Part shown: positions 1 through 9,983 of the stretch, in pieces
Layout: every line of letters starts with the position of its first letter
Numbering within the stretch: position 1 is the stretch's first letter
Assembly: GCF_965213555.1 (NCBI RefSeq)
Contig: NZ_OZ243890.1
Location: 3,534,001-3,598,000 of the forward strand
Direction of reading: 5' to 3'
From: Acuticoccus sp965213555
GTDB lineage: Bacteria > Pseudomonadota > Alphaproteobacteria > Rhizobiales > Amorphaceae
DNA length: 64,000 bases
Program-made: the position numbers and the translations under genes
The notes under the pieces: model-generated
What the model was told of the DNA's origin: nothing
The model's database searches: none
Seen by the model: only the letters and a program-made list of their open reading frames with translations

Positions 1-65
1 CGCAGCCAGTCGCGGTAGCCGACCCCCTGCACGCGTCCCTCGATGAGGAAGCGCGTCGCCCTCAC
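1..65 (-). CDS. acyP: Acylphosphatase, N-terminal 22 codons only
   Basis: Only the first 22 codons are in the window; the gene runs off the left edge. Reading leftward from a GTG at 65, the product begins with R-A-T-R-F-L-I and then shows E-G-R-V-Q-G-V-G-Y-R-D-W, the acylphosphatase signature. In that family the Arg of the G-Y-R segment binds the acyl phosphate. The GTG overlaps the TGA stop of pccA (GTGA, 62-65), so the two genes are probably translationally coupled. Acylphosphatases hydrolyse carboxyl-phosphate bonds in the cytoplasm; no specific link to propionyl-CoA carboxylase is known to me. The identification rests on a short but highly diagnostic motif. Confidence 0.85.
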   Translation of the reverse strand, partial: MRATRFLIEGRVQGVGYRDWL

Positions 66-2044
66 TCGAACTCCAGGAGCACGGCGTCGACGGCAAGGCT
101 CGCCCCCTCGGCGACGTGCACGGTCTTGATGGTGCCCGACCGCTCGGCGCGGATGACGTTCTCCATCTTCATCGCCTCGATGACGGCGAGGGCCTGCCCG
201 TCCTCCACCGCGTCACCGGCCGCGACGTTCAGCGAGACGACGAGGCCCGGCATCGGGCAGCGCACCGTCTTGCCCGCGTCCGCCGCGTTCGCCTTGGGCA
301 TGATCGCCTCGAGGTCGGCGATGCGCGGCCGGCGGACCCTCACCCGCAAGCGAACGCCACGGTGGGTGAGCACGGTGTCGCGCGCGCCCCGCGCGAGGCT
401 CATCACGACGGGCGCCCCGTCCACCGTGCCGCTCCAGACCCCGTCGCGACGGTCGCCAGGGACGACGTGGACCGCACCGTCCTCGAACGTCACGGTGATG
501 CCGTCGGCGCGAGCCTCCACCGTCCCGTCGAGGCGGACGTCGTCGTCGAACAGGCAGGCGAGGCGACCGGGAGCGGGCGTCGGGTGCGCGCCGAAGGTGG
601 CGCGCTGGCGGGCGCGGCGCGCCTCCTCGGCGAAGGCCACCGCCGCCATCGTGCGGCGCACGGCCTCGCCCGGGACGAGCGTCGCCCGTTCAGCGAACTC
701 CTCAGCGATGAAGCCCGTGGACAGGCGCCCTTCGCGCCAGCGCGGGTGCGCCATCAGCGCGCCGAGGAAGGCGCCGTTGTGGCGGATCCCCTCGATGGCG
801 ACCCCGTCGAGCGCCGATCCCATGGCTTCCACCGCCGCCTCGCGGTTCGGCCCGTGGGTCACGATCTTGGCGATCATCGGGTCGTAGTAACGCGAGATCT
901 CGGACCCCTCGACGACGCCCGTGTCCACCCGCACCGTCGTCTCCCCGGACCGCTCGTCCGGCATCCTGAGCCGCCGCAGCCGGCCGATGGAGGGCAGGAA
1001 CTTGCGGTCCGGATCCTCGGCGTAGAGCCGCGCCTCCACCGCCCAGCCGGACGGCTTGATGGCCTCCTGCGCGTGGCGCAGCGGCTCGCCGGCGGCGACG
1101 CGGATCATCTCCTCCACGAGGTCGAGGCCGGTGATGAGCTCGGTGACGGGGTGCTCCACCTGGAGCCGCGTGTTCATCTCCAGGAAGAAGAAGTTCGCCT
1201 CCTGGTCGGCGACGAACTCCACGGTCCCTGCGGAATCGTAGTCCACCGCCTTGGCGAGGGCGACGGCCTGGGCCCCCATCGCGGCGCGCGTGTTCTCGGT
1301 GAGGAGCGGGGAGGGGGCCTCCTCGATGACCTTCTGGTTGCGCCGCTGGATGGAGCACTCGCGCTCCAGCAAGTGAATGACGTTGCCGTGCTTGTCGCCG
1401 AGCACCTGGATCTCGATGTGGCGCGGCTCGACGATGAACTTCTCGACGAAGACGCGGTCGTCACCGAACGAGGACGCAGCCTCCGAGCGCGCGCGATCGA
1501 CGCCCTCGGCGACCTCCGCCCTCGAGTGGGCGATGCGCATCCCCTTGCCGCCGCCGCCGGCGGACGCCTTGATCATGACCGGGTAGCCGATCTCCTCGGC
1601 GATGCGCACGGCCGCCTCGGCGGTCTCCACCGCGCCCGCGCCGCCGGGGACCGTCGAGACGCCGGCCGCCTCAGCCCGGCGCTTGGATTCGATCTTGTCG
1701 CCCATCGCCTCGATGGCCGAGGCGTTCGGTCCGATGAACACGATCCCCGCCTCCGACAATGCCCTCGGGAAGGCGGCGCGCTCGGACAGGAAGCCGTAGC
1801 CAGGATGCACGGCGCCCGCCCCGGTCCGCGCCGCGGCGTCGAGGATGGCGTCGATCTTCAAGTACGACTCGGTGGCAGGCGGCGGGCCGAGGCGCACGGC
1901 CTCGTCCGCCATCTCCACATGGGGGGCATGACGGTCGGCGTCGGAGTAGACCGCGACGGTGCCGATCCCGAGGCGTTGGCAGGTGCGCATGACGCGGCAG
2001 GCGATCTCGCCGCGGTTCGCCACCAGGATCTTGTCGAACATCAT
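62..2044 (-). CDS. pccA: Propionyl-CoA carboxylase, biotin carboxylase/biotin carrier (alpha) subunit
   Basis: The 660-residue alpha subunit of an acyl-CoA carboxylase. It carboxylates its own biotin with ATP and bicarbonate and passes the carboxyl to PccB, giving methylmalonyl-CoA from propionyl-CoA. The N-terminal biotin carboxylase domain opens with K-I-L-V-A-N-R-G-E-I-A and has the glycine-rich ATP-grasp loop K-A-S-A-G-G-G-G-K-G near residue 158. The C-terminal biotinyl domain carries A-M-K-M-E-N with the biotinylated Lys at 626. Length and domain order match PCC alpha; a bare acetyl-CoA biotin carboxylase would be about 450 residues. Two adjacent ATG codons (2044 and 2041) are possible starts; GAAGGA lies just upstream and suits either. 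pccB at 7381-8913 and mutase genes at 36.9-40.5 kb support propionyl-CoA as substrate over 3-methylcrotonyl-CoA. Confidence 0.93.
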   Translation of the reverse strand: MMFDKILVANRGEIACRVMRTCQRLGIGTVAVYSDADRHAPHVEMADEAVRLGPPPATESYLKIDAILDAAARTGAGAVHPGYGFLSERAAFPRALSEAGIVFIGPNASAIEAMGDKIESKRRAEAAGVSTVPGGAGAVETAEAAVRIAEEIGYPVMIKASAGGGGKGMRIAHSRAEVAEGVDRARSEAASSFGDDRVFVEKFIVEPRHIEIQVLGDKHGNVIHLLERECSIQRRNQKVIEEAPSPLLTENTRAAMGAQAVALAKAVDYDSAGTVEFVADQEANFFFLEMNTRLQVEHPVTELITGLDLVEEMIRVAAGEPLRHAQEAIKPSGWAVEARLYAEDPDRKFLPSIGRLRRLRMPDERSGETTVRVDTGVVEGSEISRYYDPMIAKIVTHGPNREAAVEAMGSALDGVAIEGIRHNGAFLGALMAHPRWREGRLSTGFIAEEFAERATLVPGEAVRRTMAAVAFAEEARRARQRATFGAHPTPAPGRLACLFDDDVRLDGTVEARADGITVTFEDGAVHVVPGDRRDGVWSGTVDGAPVVMSLARGARDTVLTHRGVRLRVRVRRPRIADLEAIMPKANAADAGKTVRCPMPGLVVSLNVAAGDAVEDGQALAVIEAMKMENVIRAERSGTIKTVHVAEGASLAVDAVLLEFE

Positions 2045-2348
2045 GCGTCCTTCAACCGAGCGTGCCCGGCCGTTGTAGACGGTCGCGCTTGCCGATTGGA
2101 AGTCGTCGGAGGAGCGGTCGGTTCGCCGCGCCGGTGTCGTTTGAGGTGTGACCCTAGGAGCGCGACCCTGAACAAGTTCGCCCGGGGGAGCGTGTCGGGC
2201 ACGGGACCGAGCGGCAACAGCCTACGCCGGGGGGGTCCGAACCGCCCGGGCGCCCGACGCGCGATGTTGCACCAACGACGACGCCGCTGCGCCCTACTGG
2301 GGGGACGCCTGGCCCAAAAGGTTCAACAGGGTTGAGCCAGCTTAGTCA
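2045..2348. other. Intergenic region upstream of pccA, no gene seen
   Basis: This 304-base stretch separates pccA from the broken gene at 2349-2767. Long open frames cross it on the plus strand, but they are out-of-frame shadows of pccA with no recognisable product. It should contain the pccA promoter; I could not pick out a convincing one. Confidence 0.5.
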
Positions 2349-2767
2349 CTAGACGACGATGAACGTCAAAGTTTCTTCGTCGATCAAGCTGGGCTTCCCA
2401 TCGGCCGCAGTGTAGTACTTCACACTGAAAGACAGGATCTGACCATCTGTGAGCTTCATGCCTCGATTGTAGTCGGACTCATCGTCGCCGAACAGGGCGT
2501 ACGGAACGAATTTCTCGATGATGCTCGGTCGCTCGCGGCACGCATGGCGGCGCTCTTCACTTGATCGGCAGTTGCGACGTCGGCCTCGGCGACGATCCCG
2601 ACATACCGTTGCTTGATGGTGTCGTAGTCTACAGTGCCGCCGTCGACGACCTCGCCGATGATCTTCTCGGTGGTTGTGTCGGCGAGATAGTACCGACCGA
2701 TACGCTCCGGCGGGGCCGACGATCGAATCACAACCTCGCCGACGCCATTCCGGGTTGGTACGCCCAC
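2349..2767 (-). pseudogene. Hypothetical protein gene interrupted by a frameshift
   Basis: Two leftward reading frames each look like genuine protein over one half of this interval and like noise over the other. From a GTG at 2767 the first frame reads through R-Y-Y-L-A-D-T-T-T-E-K and Y-D-T-I-K-Q-R-Y-V-G-I-V to about 2530. The second frame then continues with I-I-E-K-F-V-P-Y-A-L-F-G-D-D-E and runs to a stop at 2349. Joined near 2525-2540 they make one protein of about 139 residues. I do not recognise the family. Base composition is visibly less GC-rich than in neighbouring genes, which hints at transfer. The break could be a true mutation or an assembly error. Confidence 0.55.
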
Positions 2768-2985
2768 AGCGCCGGCGTGGTGCTAGACGCGGCATGAAGG
2801 GCAGCTCTCGTCGCCGCGGCGACTGGCTTGATCGTACCGGCAGATGACGAGCATTGACGGACGGCGGCCGCGCGGACGCGCCATCGCCCGGTGACGGCTT
2901 CGCACCTGCGGAGTCGGGTACCATATCCTGCGCGATCCCCATGTTCTTCCTGGTACCCGTCCAGGATCAAGACCGGAGTGAGCCC

Positions 2986-3372
2986 ATGAGTGAAGCCGAT
3001 GCGACGATCGTCTACGACGGGGAGTGCCCGTTCTGCTCCGCGTACGTGAAGATGGTGCGGCTCAAGGACAGCGTCGGCCGCGTGGAACTGGTCAACGCAC
3101 GGGACGGCGGCTCGCTCGTCGACGAGATCAGGGCCAAGGGCTACGACCTCGACGAGGGAATGGTCCTCAAGATGAACGGCCAGCTCTACCACGGCGACGA
3201 CTGCCTTCACCGCATCGCGCTGCTGTCGACGCGGTCGGGCGCGTTCAACCGGCTGACCGGCGTGATCTTCCGCTCGCGCACGGCCTCCAAGGCGCTCTAC
3301 CCCTTCCTTCGGGCCGGTCGAAACACGACGTTGCGAGTGCTGGGTCGCAGCAAGCTCGGTGCCGGCGTCTGA
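2986..3372 (+). CDS. DCC-family thiol-disulfide oxidoreductase-like protein (DUF393/YuxK)
   Basis: A 128-residue protein of the DCC family (DUF393). The hallmark is D-G-E-C-P-F-C at residues 11-17, giving a thioredoxin-like C14-x-x-C17 motif; the rest has the usual alpha/beta pattern and a basic C terminus. Substrate and reaction are not established for this family. The ATG at 2986 is chosen over an in-frame upstream start at 2854 because family homology begins here and GGAGTGAG lies just upstream. The gene converges with the HTTM-type membrane protein at 3382-5025, leaving only 9 bases between the two stop codons. DCC and HTTM proteins are often encoded together, so a shared role is likely, though here they are on opposite strands. 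Confidence 0.82.
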   Translation: MSEADATIVYDGECPFCSAYVKMVRLKDSVGRVELVNARDGGSLVDEIRAKGYDLDEGMVLKMNGQLYHGDDCLHRIALLSTRSGAFNRLTGVIFRSRTASKALYPFLRAGRNTTLRVLGRSKLGAGV

Positions 3373-3381
3373 TTTTAGGAC

Positions 3382-5025
3382 TCACCAACGGCAGGAGTTC
3401 GCACCGCCCTCCTGAATGATGCGGAAGTCGAGGAGCTGCATCTCAGTGTCCCAACGCGGCACCTGCCAGTCCGGCTCGGCGTTGATGTCGTCCGTTACCA
3501 GTCGCTCACCGCGGTAGCTGATCGTCATCGGAACGACGCGATTTGCCTCCTGCCACTGATTGAGCAGCTTCCTAAACTCGACGACCGGCATGAGGTTGCC
3601 CCTCAGGGGGTGGTACTGATGGCCGATCCGCGCGGCGGTGTCGTCGATCTCCTCGATCCTGACGACGTCCTCCTGGTAGCCGAACACCTTGATCGGGTTT
3701 GATCCGAACAGGAGGTGGTTGGACGTCTCACCCTCGGTGCGAAGGTTGGAGAACATCGAGAAGTTGCCGGCCGTCCTCAGCCCGAGGTGCGACGTGAGGC
3801 CGAACACGGCGAGCGCGACGGGGACCGCGTAGAGCCACGTCGGCGTCGAGCGATGGAAGACCGGGACGCCCCTCCAGCACCAGGTGCGGTCCCGCGCGAA
3901 GATGTCCGCGAAGATCGGCCACAACAGCACCAGGAGGCCGGTGTTGAACAGCAGTCCGGTGACGATGTAGGGCGCTGGAAGGTCCAATCCCGTATGGTTG
4001 TGGGCCAGCATCAGCGCGCCGTTCATCCCGACAGTGAGCAGGAGGTAGGCCCAGGCGCGATTGATGGCGATGCCGGCGACGTGCGCGTTCGCCTGCCGCG
4101 CCCAGGCGGCCCAGACGTTGCCCGGCACGAACGTGATGAGGAGGGCCAACGCGATGGCCTGGAAGTCCACCACGCGCAGCATCGCGAGCACCGCGTGGAC
4201 GAGGAGGGACAGCGACAGCGCCACCCATTGGAAGCGCGGGATGAGGAGGAGCGGCCCCTCGACGAGCTGCCAGCACAGGACGAAGACCGCGACCGCGAAG
4301 ACCGCCGCGGCCGTCGGGCTCATGAACCCTTCGGCGCCGACGAGCGAGACGATCGCCGCAGCGACCGCCGCCATCGCGAGGAACGGCGCGAGGACGGCGG
4401 CCCAATCGATTCCGGGAAGCGCGAAGTCGTGCCGCCTCTGCCGCACCATCACGAGCGCAGCGACGGCGACGACCCCGCCGATCGCGAGGGCGGCGGGGAC
4501 GCCGACGCCGAGGAAGTCCGTCGCAGCCGTCGTCCGCATGTTGCCGAGGAAGGTGCGGATGCACGACACCGCCGGATCGACGAAGTCGGCATTGAACTTG
4601 TGAAAGCCTGCAGTGGCGAAGCAGGCGACGATCGTGAGCCGCATGATCGGCGCGATCATCTCGTAGAAGTCGTCGCCGTCGCGAATGCCCGATGCGGGCA
4701 CGAACGACCACACGAGGCCCGCGACGAGCCCAGCGTTCGCGAACAGGATGAGGTTGACGTGGTTGGCGACCTCGGGGAACCGCCCGACGACCAGGTAGAG
4801 CGTGCTCAGGAGGAGGAAGACGAGGAAGGTGATCCGCGAGATCCGCATCACCACGAGCACGCCGAGGACAACCGACAGCGCCGTAACGAGCGGGTAGCGC
4901 CAGTGCTCCACCATCTCCAGGAGGAAGGCCGCCACGTACATGGTGACGAACACCGCGAACGGCGACCTGATGGCGGAGGTAACAAGCTGGGTGGGGGCTC
5001 GGTGCGCGAGGATCGTCTGGTTCAT
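3382..5025 (-). CDS. HTTM-like polytopic membrane protein
   Basis: A 547-residue integral membrane protein with roughly ten hydrophobic segments, resembling HTTM-domain proteins (horizontally transferred transmembrane domain, related to vitamin K-dependent gamma-carboxylase). Supporting motifs are A-G-F-H-K-F-N near residue 140 and G-N-F-S-M-F-S-N-L-R near residue 425. After these comes a soluble C-terminal region of about 110 residues ending in C-R-W. The biochemical role is unknown. The pairing with the DCC protein, whose stop lies 9 bases away on the opposite strand, supports the family call. The ATG at 5025 is followed by a hydrophilic N terminus and the first membrane segment from about residue 20. 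Confidence 0.7.
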   Translation of the reverse strand: MNQTILAHRAPTQLVTSAIRSPFAVFVTMYVAAFLLEMVEHWRYPLVTALSVVLGVLVVMRISRITFLVFLLLSTLYLVVGRFPEVANHVNLILFANAGLVAGLVWSFVPASGIRDGDDFYEMIAPIMRLTIVACFATAGFHKFNADFVDPAVSCIRTFLGNMRTTAATDFLGVGVPAALAIGGVVAVAALVMVRQRRHDFALPGIDWAAVLAPFLAMAAVAAAIVSLVGAEGFMSPTAAAVFAVAVFVLCWQLVEGPLLLIPRFQWVALSLSLLVHAVLAMLRVVDFQAIALALLITFVPGNVWAAWARQANAHVAGIAINRAWAYLLLTVGMNGALMLAHNHTGLDLPAPYIVTGLLFNTGLLVLLWPIFADIFARDRTWCWRGVPVFHRSTPTWLYAVPVALAVFGLTSHLGLRTAGNFSMFSNLRTEGETSNHLLFGSNPIKVFGYQEDVVRIEEIDDTAARIGHQYHPLRGNLMPVVEFRKLLNQWQEANRVVPMTISYRGERLVTDDINAEPDWQVPRWDTEMQLLDFRIIQEGGANSCRW

Positions 5026-5113
5026 TGAACCTCCACTGCAATGAACAACCCAGCTTAATGAACCAAGACGTGACCCGTTGCTCGCAAGATGTCAAAGTTT
5101 GAGGTCCCGCGAA

Positions 5114-5137
5114 GGGTCGGAACGCGGCTTCCGACCC
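5114..5137 (-). terminator. Perfect hairpin downstream of the acyl-CoA dehydrogenase gene
   Basis: A 9-bp perfect stem (GGGTCGGAA paired with TTCCGACCC) with a 6-base loop lies about 100 bases past the stop of the leftward acyl-CoA dehydrogenase gene. No T-run follows on either strand, so intrinsic termination is uncertain. It could instead stabilise the 3' end of the transcript. Confidence 0.4.
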
Positions 5138-5238
5138 ATGCCCGTCGAGCGACGCCGATCCCGTCGCTCGTGCCTCCGCCATTGCTCCGCAGGGCGGTCA
5201 GGGCCTGCTCGCGCCGACGGCGTGGCGCTCCAACCCAG

Positions 5239-7035
5239 CTACAGGACGAGCAGCGTGGCGGCATCGTCCAGGGAGACGGCCTCCTCCGACAGGAGGCGCG
5301 ACGTCGCCTCCTCCTCCCATCGCCCCGCCGACAGGTCGAACGGCGAGGCGGCGTGCATCCTGTGGTCCAGGACGAAGCGGGCCAGGAGCATCCTGCGCGC
5401 ATCGCCACCCTTCGCGCCGAGCGCGGCTCCCTCGCACGCAAGGAGCACGGCGGTCACCGCGTGGTAGAGCTGACCCGCGGCGACACGGCTGTGACGCTCG
5501 TGCTCCGGCAAGGCCGCGACCTCCTCGGCGAAGCGCACGACGTCCTCCACGCGCCGACCGAGACGCGTGCGGAACTGCCCGGGGACACCGGACGCACCGT
5601 CGAGCTCTCCCTCTAGCGTCTCGCGCAGCGCCAGGTGGGCCCGCTCCTTGCCGACGGCGCGCTGCACCGCGTCGAGCGCGTTGATGCTGCTGGTGCCCTC
5701 CCACAGGAGCCCGAGGTGGGCGTCGCGGACCAGCCGCGCGTTCGGCCAGTCCTCGATGTAGCCGTTCCCGCCGCGCGCCTCCATGGCGCCGGTTGCGACC
5801 GTCACGTTGTCGCGGCACGCCCGCAGCTTCGCGATCGGGGTCATGAGGCGCAGCACCGCACGGTCGTGCACATTTTCGCTGTCGGCCCGCGCCGCGACGA
5901 ACAGCGTCGCCGACAGCGCCTGCTCGGTCGGCACCATCAATTTCGTGAGCTGACGACGCATCAGCGGGTGATCGATGACGGCGCGGCCGAACGCGTGGCG
6001 GTGGCGTGCCGCCTGCAGCGCCTCGTTGAGGCAGCGACGCATCATGCCGGCGGCGCGGGTGAGGTGGGACAGGCGGCTCGAGTTCACCATCTCGAGCATC
6101 TGCTTGAGCCCGCGATCGAGGTCGCCGAGCGGGTAGGCGAGGGCGCCCTCGAACACGATCTCGCCGCTCGCCATGGAGTTGGAGCCGAGCTTGTCCTTCA
6201 GCCGCGCGACCCTGTAGGCGTTCCGCGTGCCGTCATCCAGCCGGCGCGGCGCGAGGAACAGGCCGAGGCCCCGACTGCCGTGCGGTGCGCCCTCGGGGCG
6301 GGCGAGGAGGATGCACGCGTCGGCGCCCGCGTTGGAGCAGAACCACTTCTCGCCGTAGAGCCGCCAGTCCTCGCCATCGCGCACGGCCGTGAGGTCGGAG
6401 GCGCCGATGTCCGAGCCCCCCGCCTTCTCCGTCATGAACTGCGAGCACTGGGCGAGCGCGTCGAGGTCCTGCGACCACATCGCGTCCAGCCAGCGCCCGC
6501 GGATTGCCTCGCTGCCGTAGCGGTCGACGAGCGCGGAGCAGCTGTCCGTGAGGTTGACCGGACACAGGAGCCCGAACTCGGCCTGCGCGAACAGGTAGTG
6601 GAAGACCGTCTTTGCGATGGGCGGCATCGCCGCCGGCCAGTTCAGCACGCCGGCGCGATGGGACATGGCGTGGATGCCGAAGCGACCGAATGCGATCTCC
6701 TCCATCTCACGGTAGGCGGGGTGGAACTCGATCCACTCCTCGTCCCGCCCCCAGCGGTCCCTGTGATGGAGCTTGGGCGGGTTCTTCTCCGCAGTGTCGG
6801 AGAGGTCGTAGAGCCGCCCGCCGCAGAGTGCGCCGAGCTCGTCGAGGTGCGGTGCGAGGTGGGTGAAGAGCGCACCCTCCATGCGCAGCGGAAGGAGGGC
6901 GCGGAGGCTGGCGTCGATCTCGTAGTAGTTGAGGCCACGGCAATCGGGTGCGATCGCCTCGGAGCGCGCCGCTGCTGCCCGGCGTGAGGCGTCCACCGTC
7001 GCGGCTTCGCGCGACGACACGAGGGTCTCGCTCAT
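5239..7035 (-). CDS. Acyl-CoA dehydrogenase, AidB-like
   Basis: A 598-residue flavoprotein of the acyl-CoA dehydrogenase superfamily. It has the FAD/substrate motif M-T-E-K-A-G-G-S-D-I-G at 201-211 and a G-G-N-G-Y-I-E-D-W segment followed by L-L-W-E-G-T-S-S-I near 435-465, the pattern of the AidB branch. Its length exceeds a standard 380-residue enzyme, as expected for that branch. Members may dehydrogenate acyl-CoAs or, like E. coli AidB, bind DNA; substrate cannot be told from sequence. It has its own GGGAGG five bases before the ATG at 7035. Its place between pccA and pccB on the same strand suggests a role in branched-chain or odd-chain acyl-CoA breakdown, which is an inference from context. 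Confidence 0.85.
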   Translation of the reverse strand: MSETLVSSREAATVDASRRAAAARSEAIAPDCRGLNYYEIDASLRALLPLRMEGALFTHLAPHLDELGALCGGRLYDLSDTAEKNPPKLHHRDRWGRDEEWIEFHPAYREMEEIAFGRFGIHAMSHRAGVLNWPAAMPPIAKTVFHYLFAQAEFGLLCPVNLTDSCSALVDRYGSEAIRGRWLDAMWSQDLDALAQCSQFMTEKAGGSDIGASDLTAVRDGEDWRLYGEKWFCSNAGADACILLARPEGAPHGSRGLGLFLAPRRLDDGTRNAYRVARLKDKLGSNSMASGEIVFEGALAYPLGDLDRGLKQMLEMVNSSRLSHLTRAAGMMRRCLNEALQAARHRHAFGRAVIDHPLMRRQLTKLMVPTEQALSATLFVAARADSENVHDRAVLRLMTPIAKLRACRDNVTVATGAMEARGGNGYIEDWPNARLVRDAHLGLLWEGTSSINALDAVQRAVGKERAHLALRETLEGELDGASGVPGQFRTRLGRRVEDVVRFAEEVAALPEHERHSRVAAGQLYHAVTAVLLACEGAALGAKGGDARRMLLARFVLDHRMHAASPFDLSAGRWEEEATSRLLSEEAVSLDDAATLLVL

Positions 7036-7380
7036 CGGTGCCTCCCATCGTTGGTTTCGTGTTCTCGTGAACGGCTGCGCCGCATGCCAAGCCGAGGCAC
7101 CACCGGTTGCGATGGGCGGCCGCTGCGGGCGTGGCGGACCCCGCGGTTGCGCACGTGAGGAGGGATGCCTTGCGTCGCCCGGATGACGGCGTCCGCCCCG
7201 AGGCGTCGAGACCCCGCATCGCCGAGCTCGCGTAGGCGCGAGGACGCGGCGACGGCCACGGTCAGGAGGACGTCGACGAGGAGGACCGTGAGGCGCACGC
7301 TGGCCATCGCATCCTCCTCACCATCCGACGTCGACGATGCGCCATCCCACGCGTCGGTGCAAACCCTTCACCGTAAACCG
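7036..7380. other. Intergenic region between pccB and the acyl-CoA dehydrogenase gene
   Basis: This stretch holds one weak leftward open frame (7307 to 7032, 91 codons). It starts with a short hydrophobic segment behind GAGGAGG, and its stop overlaps the downstream ATG (ATGA). After the first 30 residues the product is arginine/proline-rich noise, so it may be an upstream leader peptide rather than a gene. I see no other feature. Confidence 0.35.
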
Positions 7381-8913
<1,533 letters not shown>

Positions 8914-9015
8914 GCCCGCCCCTTTGCGTCAGACCCTGCCCTGTTACGCCAGCGCTGCGTGCGCCGCCAACCGCGACCGCGTCCGGAGCGACGGCCGACG
9001 TCGAGCAGAGGGACG

Positions 9016-9768
9016 CTAGCCTGCCATGCTCGCCGGCATCGGATGGTCCATCTCGGGGCGAAGGATGAACGCTGCAGCTTTCGCGTCGCGCTCGCGCTGG
9101 GCGCGGCGGCGGGTCGCCTCCTCGTCCTCTCCCCACTCGCGGATGTTCCAGTCCTCGTCCACGTGGGCCGCCGCCCAGGCGTCGTCGAAGGAGATCGAGC
9201 CGTCGCGCACCATGAGCGCCAGGAGCGCCGACCCGGTCAGCGTCGCGAGTTGGTGCATGGCGGCGAGCGCCAGGGCATCACCGGGCAGCGCCGCTGCGAC
9301 CCGCGCCGCAAGGCGCTCGTCCTGTTGCACGGGCATGACGCCCTCTGCCAACGCGAGGCGCACGCCGAACGCCCCCTCCCCGTAGGCGACGACGTCGTCC
9401 CAGAGCGCCTGCTGCGCGGCGACGAGGCCGGCGGGGGCGTCCGCCCGGTAGAGCACCAGGTCGTTGGAGGCGATGGCGGCCACGTCGTCGCGGACCGCGG
9501 CGCTGGCCTCGCGCACGCCGTCGATGGCCGTGTTGGCAAGCCTCGTCAGAGGCATCGTGAGGGGCAAAATGCGTTCGCCCTGCGCGTTCCACTCCGCGGC
9601 GATGGCCTCGGCGATGCGAGGCGGCACAGCGAGGAGCGCGCGGGCGGGCGTGCGCACCGGACGACCGTCGAGCAGGACGCGGGCGGTCCCCCCGGGCTCA
9701 GGCGCCGTCGACGCGATGGTGTAGAAGCGCCGCAGCGCCTCGGGCGGTCCGGCGGCGGAGCCGTTCAC
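9016..9768 (-). CDS. ATP12-family chaperone for F1-ATPase assembly
   Basis: A 250-residue protein of the ATP12 family, the chaperone that binds the F1 alpha subunit during ATP synthase assembly; bacterial members are typical of alphaproteobacteria. It opens with F-Y-T-I-A-S and has the conserved core L-D-G-R-P-V-R-T-P-A, E-W-N-A-Q-G and L-T-R-L-A-N-T-A-I-D, followed by a helical C-terminal domain containing H-V-D-E-D-W-N. The predicted start is a GTG at 9768, which matches family length. It lies about 100 bases upstream of pccB on the same strand, so co-transcription with pccB is possible. No ATP synthase genes are in the window. Confidence 0.9.
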   Translation of the reverse strand: MNGSAAGPPEALRRFYTIASTAPEPGGTARVLLDGRPVRTPARALLAVPPRIAEAIAAEWNAQGERILPLTMPLTRLANTAIDGVREASAAVRDDVAAIASNDLVLYRADAPAGLVAAQQALWDDVVAYGEGAFGVRLALAEGVMPVQQDERLAARVAAALPGDALALAAMHQLATLTGSALLALMVRDGSISFDDAWAAAHVDEDWNIREWGEDEEATRRRAQRERDAKAAAFILRPEMDHPMPASMAG

Positions 9769-9983
9769 GACGATGGCCTTGAGCGCGCGGGCGACCCGCG
9801 CATGGTCGCGACGCGGACGCCTGCGGTCGGAGGCCCGTCGCGGTCGAGGAGGGCGGGGCGTGGGGTCATCGGCGGCGCCTTGCGGGACGCGCGCACGCTT
9901 GGCCCGGGGCGCGAGGGGGCGTCAAGCGAGGCGGACAGCGGCATGGCAGCGCCGCACAGGAGACCGGCTCGGCCGCGCCGGCC

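Noticed and set aside
116..2335. Long open frame of 739 codons opposite pccA
   Set aside because: It is antisense to a clear gene and has an Arg/His/Gly-rich, domain-free composition, which GC-rich third positions generate automatically.
7032..7307. A 91-codon leftward frame with a good ribosome binding site before the acyl-CoA dehydrogenase gene
   Set aside because: Only the first 25 residues look protein-like; the rest is noise and the downstream gene has its own ribosome binding site. Kept only as a possible leader peptide in the intergenic note.
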